Source: Tubulanus polymorphus (Eukaryota > Nemertea > Palaeonemertea > Tubulaniformes > Tubulanidae). Taken from it: DNA of 64,000 bases. A program made the position numbers and the translations under genes. The notes under the pieces are model-generated. The model did not search any database. It was given only the letters and a program-made list of their open reading frames with translations, and had not been told where the DNA came from. Shown piece after piece: positions 11,956-21,001 of the stretch. Position 1 is the stretch's first letter; every line of letters begins with the position of its first letter. The DNA lies in NCBI RefSeq assembly GCF_964204645.1, contig NC_134036.1, positions 8,170,704 through 8,234,703 of the forward strand. Direction: 5' to 3'.

Positions 11956-12603
11956 CACCAGTTCGTACATCGAACATAAAAGTAATGATTGATTAGGTGA
12001 ATATCTGTTTTAACATCAAATTGATTTGAAGTAAATTAAATTGCAAACGTTGTATCATTTGTTGTCTAGCGACTTTCTGTTGCGGAAGTGTTTTTGGCCC
12101 TGAGGGGGGGTGGGGGTTGGGGGGGTGGTAACATAGCTTACATTTTGCATCACAAAAACATGGAAACATAGAACGACATATTGGAAGCGAATAATGATAC
12201 AGAAAATCATCGAAGGGGAAAATGGGTAACTTATTGATTATCCTTTGAAAATGTTGGCATATAAGATATTCTTATGAAGTAAATTCTATATGGAGTGCTT
12301 TGGGAACAATTTTTTTGGATTCACAATCATGACAATAAGAACAACAGTCGCTGAAATGGTGATTCCGGTATTCATTCTCAGAGAAAGAACACGATTTTAA
12401 TCTCAGAGAGAGAGGGGAAACACATCACTTATTATACAAACAGAGAAACATCATGCTTGTTATTTCATGACCGCAAGCAGAACTAAAAAGCGCAAAAATA
12501 TGCCGTTGAAGAAAACTACTTTACTCCAAAAATGATGTAATATAATAATGTCAACGAACCACGTTCGGACAATAAAAAATGTAGACCGTCTCTCCAAAAC
12601 GGC
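11956..12603. other. No gene; G-rich run at 12099-12128
   Basis: Non-coding AT-rich sequence apart from a purine run with several G tracts (12099-12128) that could form a G-quadruplex on the plus strand. Nothing else is recognised. Confidence 0.4.
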
Positions 12604-12609
12604 GCTAAC
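12604..12609 (+). repeat. Left 6-bp target site duplication GCTAAC
   Basis: GCTAAC here is repeated in direct orientation at 20244-20249, immediately outside the inverted termini of the 7.6-kb element. It shows the whole unit inserted as one piece. Confidence 0.85.
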
Positions 12610-12796
12610 AGTAATGGGGGTTTAGTTGTTTCAGATCAAAGGTCGAACGGTCGAGCTCGTAAAAAATGAAAATAATAATAATTACAGTTGAATTAGTCGC
12701 ACACACTCCCAATTCAACTGTAAATTATTATTATTTTCATTTTTTACTCACCCGCCCGTTCAACCTTTAACCTGAAACAACTAAACCCCCATTACT
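12610..12796 (+). repeat. Left terminal palindrome (187 bp)
   Basis: Outer arm AGTAATGGGGGTTTAGTTG pairs with inner arm CAACTAAACCCCCATTACT. Further in, the AAAAAATGAAAATAATAAT stretch and ACAGTTGAATT pair with their complements, leaving a loop of about 17 nt (TAGTCGCACACACTCCC). A central mismatch block distinguishes outer from inner arm. As single-stranded DNA it would fold to one long hairpin. Confidence 0.9.
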
Positions 12797-12877
12797 GTTA
12801 AAAATATTCACATATATGAATAACATTTAAATCATTGAACTTCTAAAATCAATTTTAATAAAAAATATAGTATTAAA

Positions 12878-13261
12878 ATGGAAGCAAATAAATACTACTG
12901 CCCAACATGTAATATCGATATAGACAAGTCTCAAAAAGCAAGACACAATAAAACTATAACACATTTAGAGAATAAATTGAAACTAGAGTATAAGGATGAT
13001 ATATTAGAAACTAAATTAGAAGAATTAAAGAATGAAAAAGAAACATACAAATGTGATACATGTAATCAATCATTCAGTGATAAAAGATATTATAAAGAAC
13101 ATTTAAAATCTATAAGTCATATTAGAAATAAGAATAATGATATTTTAGGTGAAGATTATTTTGATAATGATAACGATAAGAAACAGAAGACAATTAAAAG
13201 AATAAAAAATAAATTAAACAATAAAAGACCAATAAGGGTAAAAAAATATTTTAAAGCGTAA
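12878..13261 (+). CDS. Two-finger C2H2 protein, left-arm copy
   Basis: This 127-residue protein has two zinc fingers: C-x2-C-x11-H-x5-H near residues 9-30 and C-x2-C-x12-H-x5-H near 68-90. The H-x5-H spacing is that of U1/matrin-type fingers, which bind dsRNA, RNA or DNA. A lysine-rich tail (KRIKNKLNNKRPIRVKK) follows. ATG at 12878 is the first in frame and follows an AT-rich leader. The right-arm copy at 19592-19975 differs by one residue seen (Arg versus Gly in the second finger). Being the first gene inside each terminus, it could be a terminal-repeat-binding or regulatory protein; that is inference. Confidence 0.8.
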   Translation: MEANKYYCPTCNIDIDKSQKARHNKTITHLENKLKLEYKDDILETKLEELKNEKETYKCDTCNQSFSDKRYYKEHLKSISHIRNKNNDILGEDYFDNDNDKKQKTIKRIKNKLNNKRPIRVKKYFKA

Positions 13262-13324
13262 GGTTTCAGCGAACTCTAACTCTTTTTGAATTTTAACCTA
13301 TTTTAATAAAAATTTGATATATAA

Positions 13325-15601
13325 ATGTGCACAAGATTAATTAAAGTTCCCGCGAAAGACATGAGTAATAAATATATAAATTCAATATTATATTATTTAA
13401 CTGTTAACAATAATTTAGCAGATATTTCAGGAGTAAATATAAATAAGTATTATAAATCTGAAAATAATGAATTAATTAAAACATCAGATATATTTTGCGA
13501 TAATATAATGCTATATAAAATCATGTTAGAAAAAGAAATTATAAAAGAAAATAGAACAACTTTTCTAAACATTAATCAGAGAAAGATAACACATTATGAA
13601 ATTAAAGAATGTTTTAATCAAGGAGATATTATATTGGATAACTTAGCTATAAAAATTACACGTGTTTTAACAATTCATGATGATAATTCAAAATCATATA
13701 TATTAAGTAGAATTAATCAAGAATTAAAATTAACAGATTATATTGCTGTATTTAAAATTTCATTATGCAATCAAAATTTAAATGAATTAATACAGAAAAT
13801 GGATAATATTGAAAAATTATTAAATGAAAAAAATTAAAATATATTAGATGTAGATGTGACACAAGATTTTAAAGGATCATTTAATTCAGATGAAATAAAA
13901 TCAATGTTCGAAAATAGAAAATATAAAATTCTAAAAGAATTTTCCAATAGTTGTGTTTCAGCATTACATAAGGATGATAAAATAAAGATCTATAATAAAA
14001 CAGCATGTCAATTCAAATCTCCTGGTGTAAATATAAATTTCGGTTCAAATTTAATGAGTTACATAAATTGCTATCAAGAGAGGTTAAAAGAATCATTTGA
14101 AAAATCAATTGAAACAGGATTGATTAGAATTGAAATAACAAGTATTTCATTTAAAAGAGGATTAAAAGTGATGGAAAAAATAAAAAAATACTTAAAAAAA
14201 GAAAATATTTACTATTCACCTACATATTTACAACTTAAATCATTATTTGATGAGGTTCAACAGACTGTATGTATTTATGATTTGATTGAAAAATGCTTTT
14301 ATTTCTGTTATTATGGTGATTTATTAGCAAGGAAATTTATAGGATATAAATCTAGGATAAGTAAAAATATTGAAGAGTCCTCCTTTTTACTTATTTTATC
14401 AATGTTTACAATTAAGAATATCCCATGTTTATACCTAACAATTAATCAAAATGATGATAAATCAGAATTCATTATTGAAGCAAAAAAATATATTAAAACT
14501 GAAGGAGCAACTGTTATATCTTCAACTAATTCAATGTTTACAGTATTGAATAAATTTATATTTAGATTTAAATTACGTGAAACAGGAATTAGTTTTACAA
14601 CTTTAAAAAAGAGATACAATATAAAATCTAAACCTTTTTATAAATTAGATGCACTTGATATTGAAGAAGATTTTGATTTAAAATTATTATCTAAAAGTGA
14701 ATTTAAAAAGTTAGAAGAAATGAAAGAACTTAAACAATTACAAGAAGATATAGATGAAAATGGAAATAAAATTTGTAATGAATTAAAGCAACAATTAGAT
14801 ATTGATAATGAATTATTTGAGACAGAATTTAAAAAACTTGAAATAATTCCTGAAGTAAAATTAAATGATTATACTCCTAAAATATCTGGAATTGACAATA
14901 ATACAATTTTTGAAATTAGAGGTTTTTCAACTCAATGTAAATGTATAACAGATCTTTATTTCAGTTATATTTTAACAGATCAAGGCTTTTATGAAACTAC
15001 TACTGATTTAAGAGAATTATTGATAAAAACATTACAATTAGACGTATTAAATAATAATTATTTTGAATTGTCTTCGATCGAAAAAATCATCGAAAAGTTA
15101 AAAATAGGCGTTCATAGCCCTGATAGACACTTTATTTTATCAAAATTAGAAAAACCTATTTTCCAAGTAAAGAAGATAACACACGATCATTTTGAAATAA
15201 TTGATAAAATGGATTTTGAATTGATGAAAAAATATACTGAATATTTAAAGATAAATTCTAATGATTTCATAAATGTATGTGATATACTTAAAGAATCTGA
15301 TTATTTAAGAAAAATGAAACTTAACAATATGAAAATTAAGCAATGCGAGCGTTTAGAACTATTGAAAGATAATTCTGAATATAATATTGATTTCATTAAT
15401 CCTAGATATTTTAGAAATAAATTGCGTCATCTAATTTTAATTCATAATGATGAAAATATTTACATATCAAATGAATTTTTCGATAAAGAAATGATCAAGA
15501 ATAATATAACAGAATATCAGGTGATAAAATTGATTACGCACAAGCAAAAATATAATTCTCAGCGGCATAAAGAATTAGTAGTAAGTTTAATTGTTATTTG
15601 A
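13325..15601 (+). pseudogene. Large orphan protein, left-arm copy with nonsense stop
   Basis: Same gene as the intact copy at 17319-19550 in the other arm. Here the tyrosine codon near residue 171 is TAA (13835-13837), splitting it into 170 and about 588 codons. The rest of the frame is open to 15601. Beyond the last residues shared with the right copy (THKQK) it carries about 15 extra residues and about 107 bp that the right copy lacks. The same flanking sequence appears in the relative at 21700-21800, so the left form is the ancestral 3' end and the right copy has a deletion. Confidence 0.85.
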
Positions 15602-15658
15602 ATTGAAACATATAAATATTTAACATTTTATAAACTGTTTAATTTTTCTCTTAAATAA

Positions 15659-15877
15659 ATGGATGGTTTCATCCCAACTGGGAAAAGTGATTTGAAACAT
15701 TATCTTGTAGCAGGCGGATTAATATTGGCTGCGCTTTTCTTTTATTATGAAAATATCAGTAAGGATTTGATGAATGAAAATATAAAATTGAGCAGGAAAT
15801 TAAAGAAGTTAAATGGAAACAATCACAGAAATAAAAAGAATAAAAAAGTTAATTTAGAAAATGATTTAGAGGATTAA
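15659..15877 (+). CDS. 72-residue single-pass membrane protein
   Basis: The protein opens MDGFIPTGKSDLKHY, then one hydrophobic segment LVAGGLILAALFFYY (residues about 17-31), then a charged heptad-like stretch ENISKDLMNENIKLSRKLKKL that could form a coiled coil, and a basic tail. GFIPTGKS formally fits a Walker A pattern, but in a 72-residue membrane protein I regard that as chance. A copy with a shorter tail is at 17105-17302, and a version missing the hydrophobic segment is at 21811-21951. Function unknown; a virion or membrane-anchor role is possible. Confidence 0.75.
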   Translation: MDGFIPTGKSDLKHYLVAGGLILAALFFYYENISKDLMNENIKLSRKLKKLNGNNHRNKKNKKVNLENDLED

Positions 15878-15915
15878 AACAGCGTCTTTTAATTTCATAT
15901 ATTTTGACTATAAAA

Positions 15916-16218
15916 ATGAGTGAAAATATATTAAACTTATTACATCTAATATATAAAAATCAACAGAATATTAAATCAATTATTATGCTTACAGGTTTAT
16001 TTTCATTCTCTGTTTATACTATAAAACAGTTGTTAGAATTCTATGATTGCTGTAAAATTAGATACACTGAATTAATAGAAAATATGAATTATATTTCAGA
16101 TAGATTGAATAATATTAAGTGTTGTGAAATTTGTAATAAAAGATATAAAAATAAAAAGAGTTTGAGAAATCATAAATATATTCATGAATTAGATGATAAA
16201 CTATATAATTCAAATTGA
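15916..16218 (+). CDS. 100-residue membrane plus zinc-finger protein
   Basis: ATG 15916 is the first ATG in frame. A hydrophobic segment SIIMLTGLFSFSVYTI (about residues 19-34) is followed by a polar linker and one classic C2H2 finger, C-x2-C-x12-H-x3-H, near residues 73-92. The pairing of a transmembrane segment and a C-terminal nucleic-acid-type finger is unusual. It is the only gene present once in the element, just after the small membrane gene with a 38-bp gap. A broken homologue lies at 21972-22273 in the same order, so the two genes travel together. No known family recognised. Confidence 0.75.
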   Translation: MSENILNLLHLIYKNQQNIKSIIMLTGLFSFSVYTIKQLLEFYDCCKIRYTELIENMNYISDRLNNIKCCEICNKRYKNKKSLRNHKYIHELDDKLYNSN

Positions 16219-16281
16219 GAATAAGACTGTTACATTGGTTGAAAATATAAAATATATTAGTTGAAATGTATGAGGGTTGAG

Positions 16282-16395
16282 GTATCAATGTATTAGATAC
16301 CCCATTAGATACCCTAATACCATGTATTAGATACCCTATTAGATACCCTAATACCATGTATTAAATACGTATTAATGGTATTAAATACATATTAT
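16282..16395 (+). repeat. Iteron-like array of palindromic words
   Basis: Repeats of GTATTAGATACCC and CCTAATACC, then GTATTAAATACGTATTAATG, in units of about 36 bp. The words are self-complementary in part. The related element has a richer AATACGTATT array at 22780-22925 at the same relative place, after the membrane/finger gene. It could be a replication origin, packaging site or simple tandem repeat. Confidence 0.6.
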
Positions 16396-17104
16396 GCTTT
16401 ATTTCTGAAAATGAAGTAACAGAAGTAATTTATGTTTTAATTCATTCAAGTATGATATTGTAAATTCTTTACATTTGACTAGGATAATACAAGAGTGATA
16501 TTAGTTAGTTGGCTTATTCAGTAAGAGAAACAATGAAATAATACTAGAGTGATACTAACAGTTAAAGTTATTGAATTTCTTGTTAAATCTATTTGAATTC
16601 TAGTCAATTCTTGTTAACCAATAGCGCGAATAGAAATTAAAAAGATTTAAATAAAAAAAACAATAAGTTACATCAGTTAGAACCTTTATTATTTTTTAAT
16701 TACTTCTGAGACTACAATTTCCATATGAATATAAATTTATAAAATAAAATCCTAATTCAAAGTATTATATAATTCACTGTATATTGATGGATGAGTGGAT
16801 GAATTGGATGAATTGGATGAATTGGAAGAGTGGATGAATGGAAGAGTGTAATAATATATAATTTACATATGTTTTTTATTTTTAAAACAGTAAGAGTTTG
16901 ATTTGAAGATGTCATATAATAATAAATATATTTTTATAAAATAATAAAATGACAGATAATAAATGTCATATAATAATAAATATATTTTTATAAAATGATA
17001 AATAATAAAATGATAAATAATAAAATGATAAATAATAAATATATTTTTATAAAATAATAAATAATAAAATGAGTAAAGTTGTAAAACTTTATTTAATTAA
17101 TTCA
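16396..17104. other. Unique AT-rich centre, no gene
   Basis: No ORF is supported. There are GGATGAATT tandem words near 16790-16850 and AAATGATAAATAAT repeats at about 16915-17070. It is the junction between the two inverted arms. Confidence 0.5.
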
Positions 17105-17302
17105 CTAATCTGATTCAATAACTTTTTTATGATTATTTTTATTTCCATTTAATTTTTTCAATTTCTTGCTCAATTTTATATTTTCATTCATCAAATCCTT
17201 ACTGATATTTTCATAATAAAAGAAAAGCGCAGCCAATATTAATCCGCCTGCTACAAGATAATGTTTCAAATCACTTTTCCCAGTTGGGATGAAACCATCC
17301 AT
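17105..17302 (-). CDS. 65-residue membrane protein, right-arm copy
   Basis: Identical to the left-arm 72-residue protein through the hydrophobic segment, then differing at the tail, which ends NHKKVIESD. That tail resembles the one at 21811-21951 (KKVIQSG) more than the left-arm tail. The right arm may therefore derive from a slightly different element version, or has been converted. Homology with the left arm ends just beyond this gene. Confidence 0.7.
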   Translation of the reverse strand: MDGFIPTGKSDLKHYLVAGGLILAALFFYYENISKDLMNENIKLSKKLKKLNGNKNNHKKVIESD

Positions 17303-17318
17303 TTATTTGAGAGAAAAA

Positions 17319-19550
17319 TTAAAATTTTTGCTTGTGCGTAATCAATTTTATCACCTGATATTCTGTTATATTATTCTTGATCATTTCTTTATCGAAAAAT
17401 TCATTTGATATGTAAATATTTTCATCATTATGAATTAAAATTAGATGACGCAATTTATTTCTAAAATATCTAGGATTAATGAAATCAATATTATATTCAG
17501 AATTATCTTTCAATAGTTCTAAACGCTCGCATTGCTTAATTTTCATATTGTTAAGTTTCATTTTTCTTAAATAATCAGATTCTTTACGTATATCACATAC
17601 ATTTGTGAAATCATTAGAATTTATCTTTAAATATTCAGTATAATTTTTCATCAATTCAAAATCCATTTTATCAATTATTTCAAAATGATCGTGTGTTATC
17701 TTCTTTACTTGGAAAATAGGTTTTTCTAATTTTGATAAAATAAAGTGTCTATCAGGGCTATGAACGCCTATTTTTAACTTTTCGATGATTTTTTCGATCG
17801 AAGACAATTCAAAATAATTATTATTTAATACGTCTAATTGTAATGTTTTTATCAATAATTCTCTTAAATCAGTAGTAGTTTCATAAAAGCCTTGATCTGT
17901 TAAAATATAACTGAAATAAAGATCTGTTATACATTTACATTGAGTTGAAAAACCTCTAATTTCAAAAATTGTATTATTGTCAATTCCAGATATTTTAGGA
18001 GTATAATCATTTAATTTTACTTCAGGAATTATTTCAAGTTTTTTAAATTCTGTCTCAAATAATTCATTATCAATATCTAATTGTTGCTTTAATTCATTAC
18101 AAATTTTATTTCTATTTTCATCTATATCTTCTTGTAATTGTTTAACTTCTTTCATTTCTTCTAACTTTTTAAATTCACTTTTAGATAATAATTTTAAATC
18201 AAAATCTTCTTCAATATCAAGTGCATCTAATTTATAAAAAGGTTTAGATTTTATATTGTATCTCTTTTTTAAAGTTGTAAAACTAATTCCTGTTTCACGT
18301 AATTTAAATCTAAATATAAATTTATTCAATACTGTAAACATTGAATTAGTTGAAGATATAACAGTTGCTCCTTCAGTTTTAATATATTTTTTTGCTTCAA
18401 TAATGAATTCTGATTTATCATCATTTTGATTAATTGTTAGGTATAAACATGGGATATTCTTAATTGTAAACATTGATAAAATAAGTAAAAAGGAGGACTC
18501 TTCAATATTTTTACTTATCCTAGATTTATATCCTATAAATTTCCTTGCTAATGAATCACCATAATAACAGAAATAACAGCATTTTTCAATCAAATCATAA
18601 ATACATACAGTCTGTTGAACCTCATCAAATAATGATTTAAGTTGTAAATATGTAGGTGAATAGTAAATATTTTCTTTTTTTAAGTATTTTTTTATTTTTT
18701 CCATCACTTTTAATCCTCTTTTAAATGAAATACTTGTTATTTCAATTCTAATCAATCCTGTTTCAATTGATTTTTCAAATGATTCTTTTAACCTCTCTTG
18801 ATAGCAATTTATGTAACTCATTAAATTTGAACCGAAATTTATATTTACACCAGGAGATTTGAATTGACATGCTGTTTTATTATAGATCTTTATTTTATCA
18901 TCCTTATGTAATGCTGAAACACATCTATTGGAAAATTCTTTTAGAATTTTATATTTTCTATTTTCGAACATTGATTTTATTTCATCTGAATTAAATGATC
19001 CTTTAAAATCTTGTGTCACATCTACATCTAATATATTGTAATTTTTTTCGTTTAATAATTTTTCAATATTATCCATTTTCTGTATTAATTCATTTAAATT
19101 TTGATTGCATAATGAAATTTTAAATACAGCAATATAATCTGTTAATTTTAATTCTTGATTAATTCTACTTAATATATATGATTTTGAATTATCATCATGA
19201 ATTGTTAAAACACGTGTAATTTTTATAGCTAAGTTATCCAATATAATATCTCCTTGATTAAAACATTCTTTAATTTCATAATGTGTTATCTTTCTCTGAT
19301 TAATGTTTAGAAAAGTTGTTCTATTTTCTTTTATAATTTCTTTTTCTAACATGATTTTATATAGCATTATATTATCGCAAAATATATCTGATGTTTTAAT
19401 TAATTCATTATTTTCAGATTTATAATACTTATTTATATTTACTCCTGAAATATCTGCTAAATTATTGTTAACAGTTAAATAATATAATATTGAATTTATA
19501 TATTTATTACTCATGTCTTTCGCGGGAACTTTAATTAATCTTGTGCACAT
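17319..19550 (-). CDS. 743-residue orphan protein, intact right-arm copy
   Basis: The largest product of the element, Lys/Asn/Ile-rich with codon use skewed to A/T. I find no polymerase, helicase (no GxxxxGK[ST]), integrase or capsid signature. Residues about 235-300 read KIKIYNK, then GVNINFGSNLMSYINC and GLIRIEIT; a basic-Tyr motif followed by an R-x-E strand is seen in some rolling-circle initiators, and HLILIH near the C-terminus has an H-x4-H form. This is weak and no clear HUH motif is present. A Glu/Lys-rich coiled region lies near 420-470. The 3' end is cut by a deletion compared with the left arm. The small gene follows with a 16-bp gap on the same strand. Likely a replication or mobility protein by size and position; that is inference. 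Confidence 0.75.
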   Translation of the reverse strand: MCTRLIKVPAKDMSNKYINSILYYLTVNNNLADISGVNINKYYKSENNELIKTSDIFCDNIMLYKIMLEKEIIKENRTTFLNINQRKITHYEIKECFNQGDIILDNLAIKITRVLTIHDDNSKSYILSRINQELKLTDYIAVFKISLCNQNLNELIQKMDNIEKLLNEKNYNILDVDVTQDFKGSFNSDEIKSMFENRKYKILKEFSNRCVSALHKDDKIKIYNKTACQFKSPGVNINFGSNLMSYINCYQERLKESFEKSIETGLIRIEITSISFKRGLKVMEKIKKYLKKENIYYSPTYLQLKSLFDEVQQTVCIYDLIEKCCYFCYYGDSLARKFIGYKSRISKNIEESSFLLILSMFTIKNIPCLYLTINQNDDKSEFIIEAKKYIKTEGATVISSTNSMFTVLNKFIFRFKLRETGISFTTLKKRYNIKSKPFYKLDALDIEEDFDLKLLSKSEFKKLEEMKEVKQLQEDIDENRNKICNELKQQLDIDNELFETEFKKLEIIPEVKLNDYTPKISGIDNNTIFEIRGFSTQCKCITDLYFSYILTDQGFYETTTDLRELLIKTLQLDVLNNNYFELSSIEKIIEKLKIGVHSPDRHFILSKLEKPIFQVKKITHDHFEIIDKMDFELMKNYTEYLKINSNDFTNVCDIRKESDYLRKMKLNNMKIKQCERLELLKDNSEYNIDFINPRYFRNKLRHLILIHNDENIYISNEFFDKEMIKNNITEYQVIKLITHKQKF

Positions 19551-19591
19551 TTATATATCAAATTCAAAAAGAGTTAGAGTTCGCTGAAACC

Positions 19592-19975
19592 TTACGCTTT
19601 AAAATATTTTTTTACCCTTATTGGTCTTTTATTGTTTAATTTATTTTTTATTCTTTTAATTGTCTTCTGTTTCTTATCGTTATCATTATCAAAATAATCT
19701 TCACCTAAAATATCATTATTCTTATTTCTAATATGACTTATAGATTTTAAATGTTCTTTATAATATCCTTTATCACTGAATGATTGATTACATGTATCAC
19801 ATTTGTATGTTTCTTTTTCATTCTTTAATTCTTCTAATTTAGTTTCTAATATATCATCCTTATACTCTAGTTTCAATTTATTCTCTAAATGTGTTATAGT
19901 TTTATTGTGTCTTGCTTTTTGAGACTTGTCTATATCGATATTACATGTTGGGCAGTAGTATTTATTTGCTTCCAT
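19592..19975 (-). CDS. Two-finger C2H2 protein, right-arm copy
   Basis: Mirror copy of the 12878-13261 gene, 127 residues, with one residue difference seen in the second finger. Both fingers keep all Cys and His ligands, so both arms appear able to express it. The interval to the next gene is about 20 bp shorter than in the left arm. Confidence 0.8.
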   Translation of the reverse strand: MEANKYYCPTCNIDIDKSQKARHNKTITHLENKLKLEYKDDILETKLEELKNEKETYKCDTCNQSFSDKGYYKEHLKSISHIRNKNNDILGEDYFDNDNDKKQKTIKRIKNKLNNKRPIRVKKYFKA

Positions 19976-20056
19976 TTTAATACTATATTTTTTATTAAAA
20001 TTGATTTTAGAAGTTCTATGATTTAAATGTTATTCATATATGTGAATATTTTTAAG

Positions 20057-20243
20057 AGTAATGGGGGTTTAGTTGTTTCAGGTTAAAGGTTGAACGGGCG
20101 GGTGAGTAAAAAATGAAAATAATAATAATTTACAGTTGAATTGGGAGTGTGTGCGACTAATTCAACTGTAATTATTATTATTTTCATTTTTTACGAGCTC
20201 GACCGTTCGACCTTTGATCTGAAACAACTAAACCCCCATTACT
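20057..20243 (-). repeat. Right terminal palindrome (187 bp)
   Basis: Reverse complement of 12610-12796 with very few changes, including the loop and the asymmetric mismatch block in the same inward orientation. This ends the element at CCCCCATTACT, next to the GCTAAC duplication. Confidence 0.9.
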
Positions 20244-20249
20244 GCTAAC
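20244..20249 (+). repeat. Right 6-bp target site duplication GCTAAC
   Basis: Direct copy of 12604-12609. Flanking host sequence follows. Confidence 0.85.
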
Positions 20250-20579
20250 GCCCCCCACCTCTAGAGGCGTAAGAATGTATTTCGTAGAAATCTAATCCAG
20301 GACTCCAAGAAGGCAAAGAGGTTCGCACTTCTTTTCTCGCTAAATTTTACATCTTTGGCCTGTCCTCCGTGTATCAATCAGTAACCTCACGATAACTAAA
20401 CAATGCCTAAGCTATTGCCGCTAAATGTGACCTACACCTTCAAACACTGCCAATCAATATTCGATAGAATAAATAAACTGAGGGATATGTATCATTTTTG
20501 TTTTTTCTATAGATATGATGTTCACGTACAACTTACGTGGATCATAGGAAAAATCAAATGAAAAGTCTAGTATTTTTGA
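20250..20579. other. Host spacer between the two orphan elements
   Basis: No gene or repeat recognised. It separates two insertions of related elements by only 330 bp. Confidence 0.4.
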
Positions 20580-20720
20580 AGTAATTGGGAATATGGGGGT
20601 TCATACCAAAGGTCGAGCTCGTAAAAAATGAAAATAAATTCTCGCACGCTCGAATTTATTTATTTTTTTACTCACTCGCCCCTTCAACCTTTGTTATGAA
20701 CCCCCATATTCCCGATTACT
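20580..20720 (+). repeat. Terminal palindrome of second element (141 bp)
   Basis: Outer AGTAATTGGGAATATGGGGG pairs with inner CCCCCATATTCCCGATTACT. AAAGGTCGAGCTCGTAAAAA is shared in part with the 7.6-kb element's outer arm, so the termini are homologous although the stem sequence has changed in a paired way. Confidence 0.85.
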
Positions 20721-21001
20721 CTAAAATATTCATGTTTTAAAAGTGAGAGTAAAATTTTAGCATAATAACCTAGAAAAAATAAGATCAAATATAGATTTCA
20801 GCAATAAAAAATCAATTTTAAACATAAAAAGTGTGAGTAAAGTGTGAGTGAAATAATTCATATTTAAAACAGCGAATATTTATATTTATATGAGTTAAAT
20901 TCTTGTTTTTAAACATCAAAACTGTGAGTGAAATAGTTCATATTTTAACATTGAATAATTGTATGAGTTAGATTTACTTTAATAAAAGTTTTGTTATAAA
21001 A

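Larger units (their letters stand above)
12610..20243. mobile_element. Orphan 7.6-kb element with about 3.1-kb inverted arms
   Basis: The unit begins AGTAATGGGGG and ends CCCCCATTACT, flanked by 6-bp GCTAAC duplications. From each end inward come a 187-bp palindrome, a C2H2 zinc-finger gene, a large orphan gene and a small membrane-protein gene, so arms 12610 to about 15830 and about 17105 to 20243 are near-identical inverted copies. The unique centre has one more gene, a palindromic-repeat array and about 0.7 kb of AT-rich DNA. AG...CT termini with 6-bp duplications are known for Polinton/Maverick elements. No integrase, DNA polymerase B, ATPase, protease or capsid motif is visible. Best reading: a non-autonomous or satellite element moved by a Polinton-type integrase. 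Family unknown. Confidence 0.8.

Noticed and set aside
11625..11996. 123-codon plus-strand frame as a gene
   Set aside because: It runs through the right arm of an inverted repeat and has no family feature.
14290..14340. YYGD in the orphan protein as a family B polymerase active site
   Set aside because: No other polymerase or exonuclease motif occurs in order, and the two arm copies differ just after it.
15659..15700. GFIPTGKS as a Walker A motif in the 72-residue protein
   Set aside because: The pattern fits formally, but the protein is too short for an ATPase fold, a transmembrane segment follows at once, and the related copy at 21811 does not keep the lysine.
16282..16395. CRISPR-like array
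   Set aside because: Repeats are adjacent or overlapping palindromic words without unique spacers, in eukaryotic DNA.
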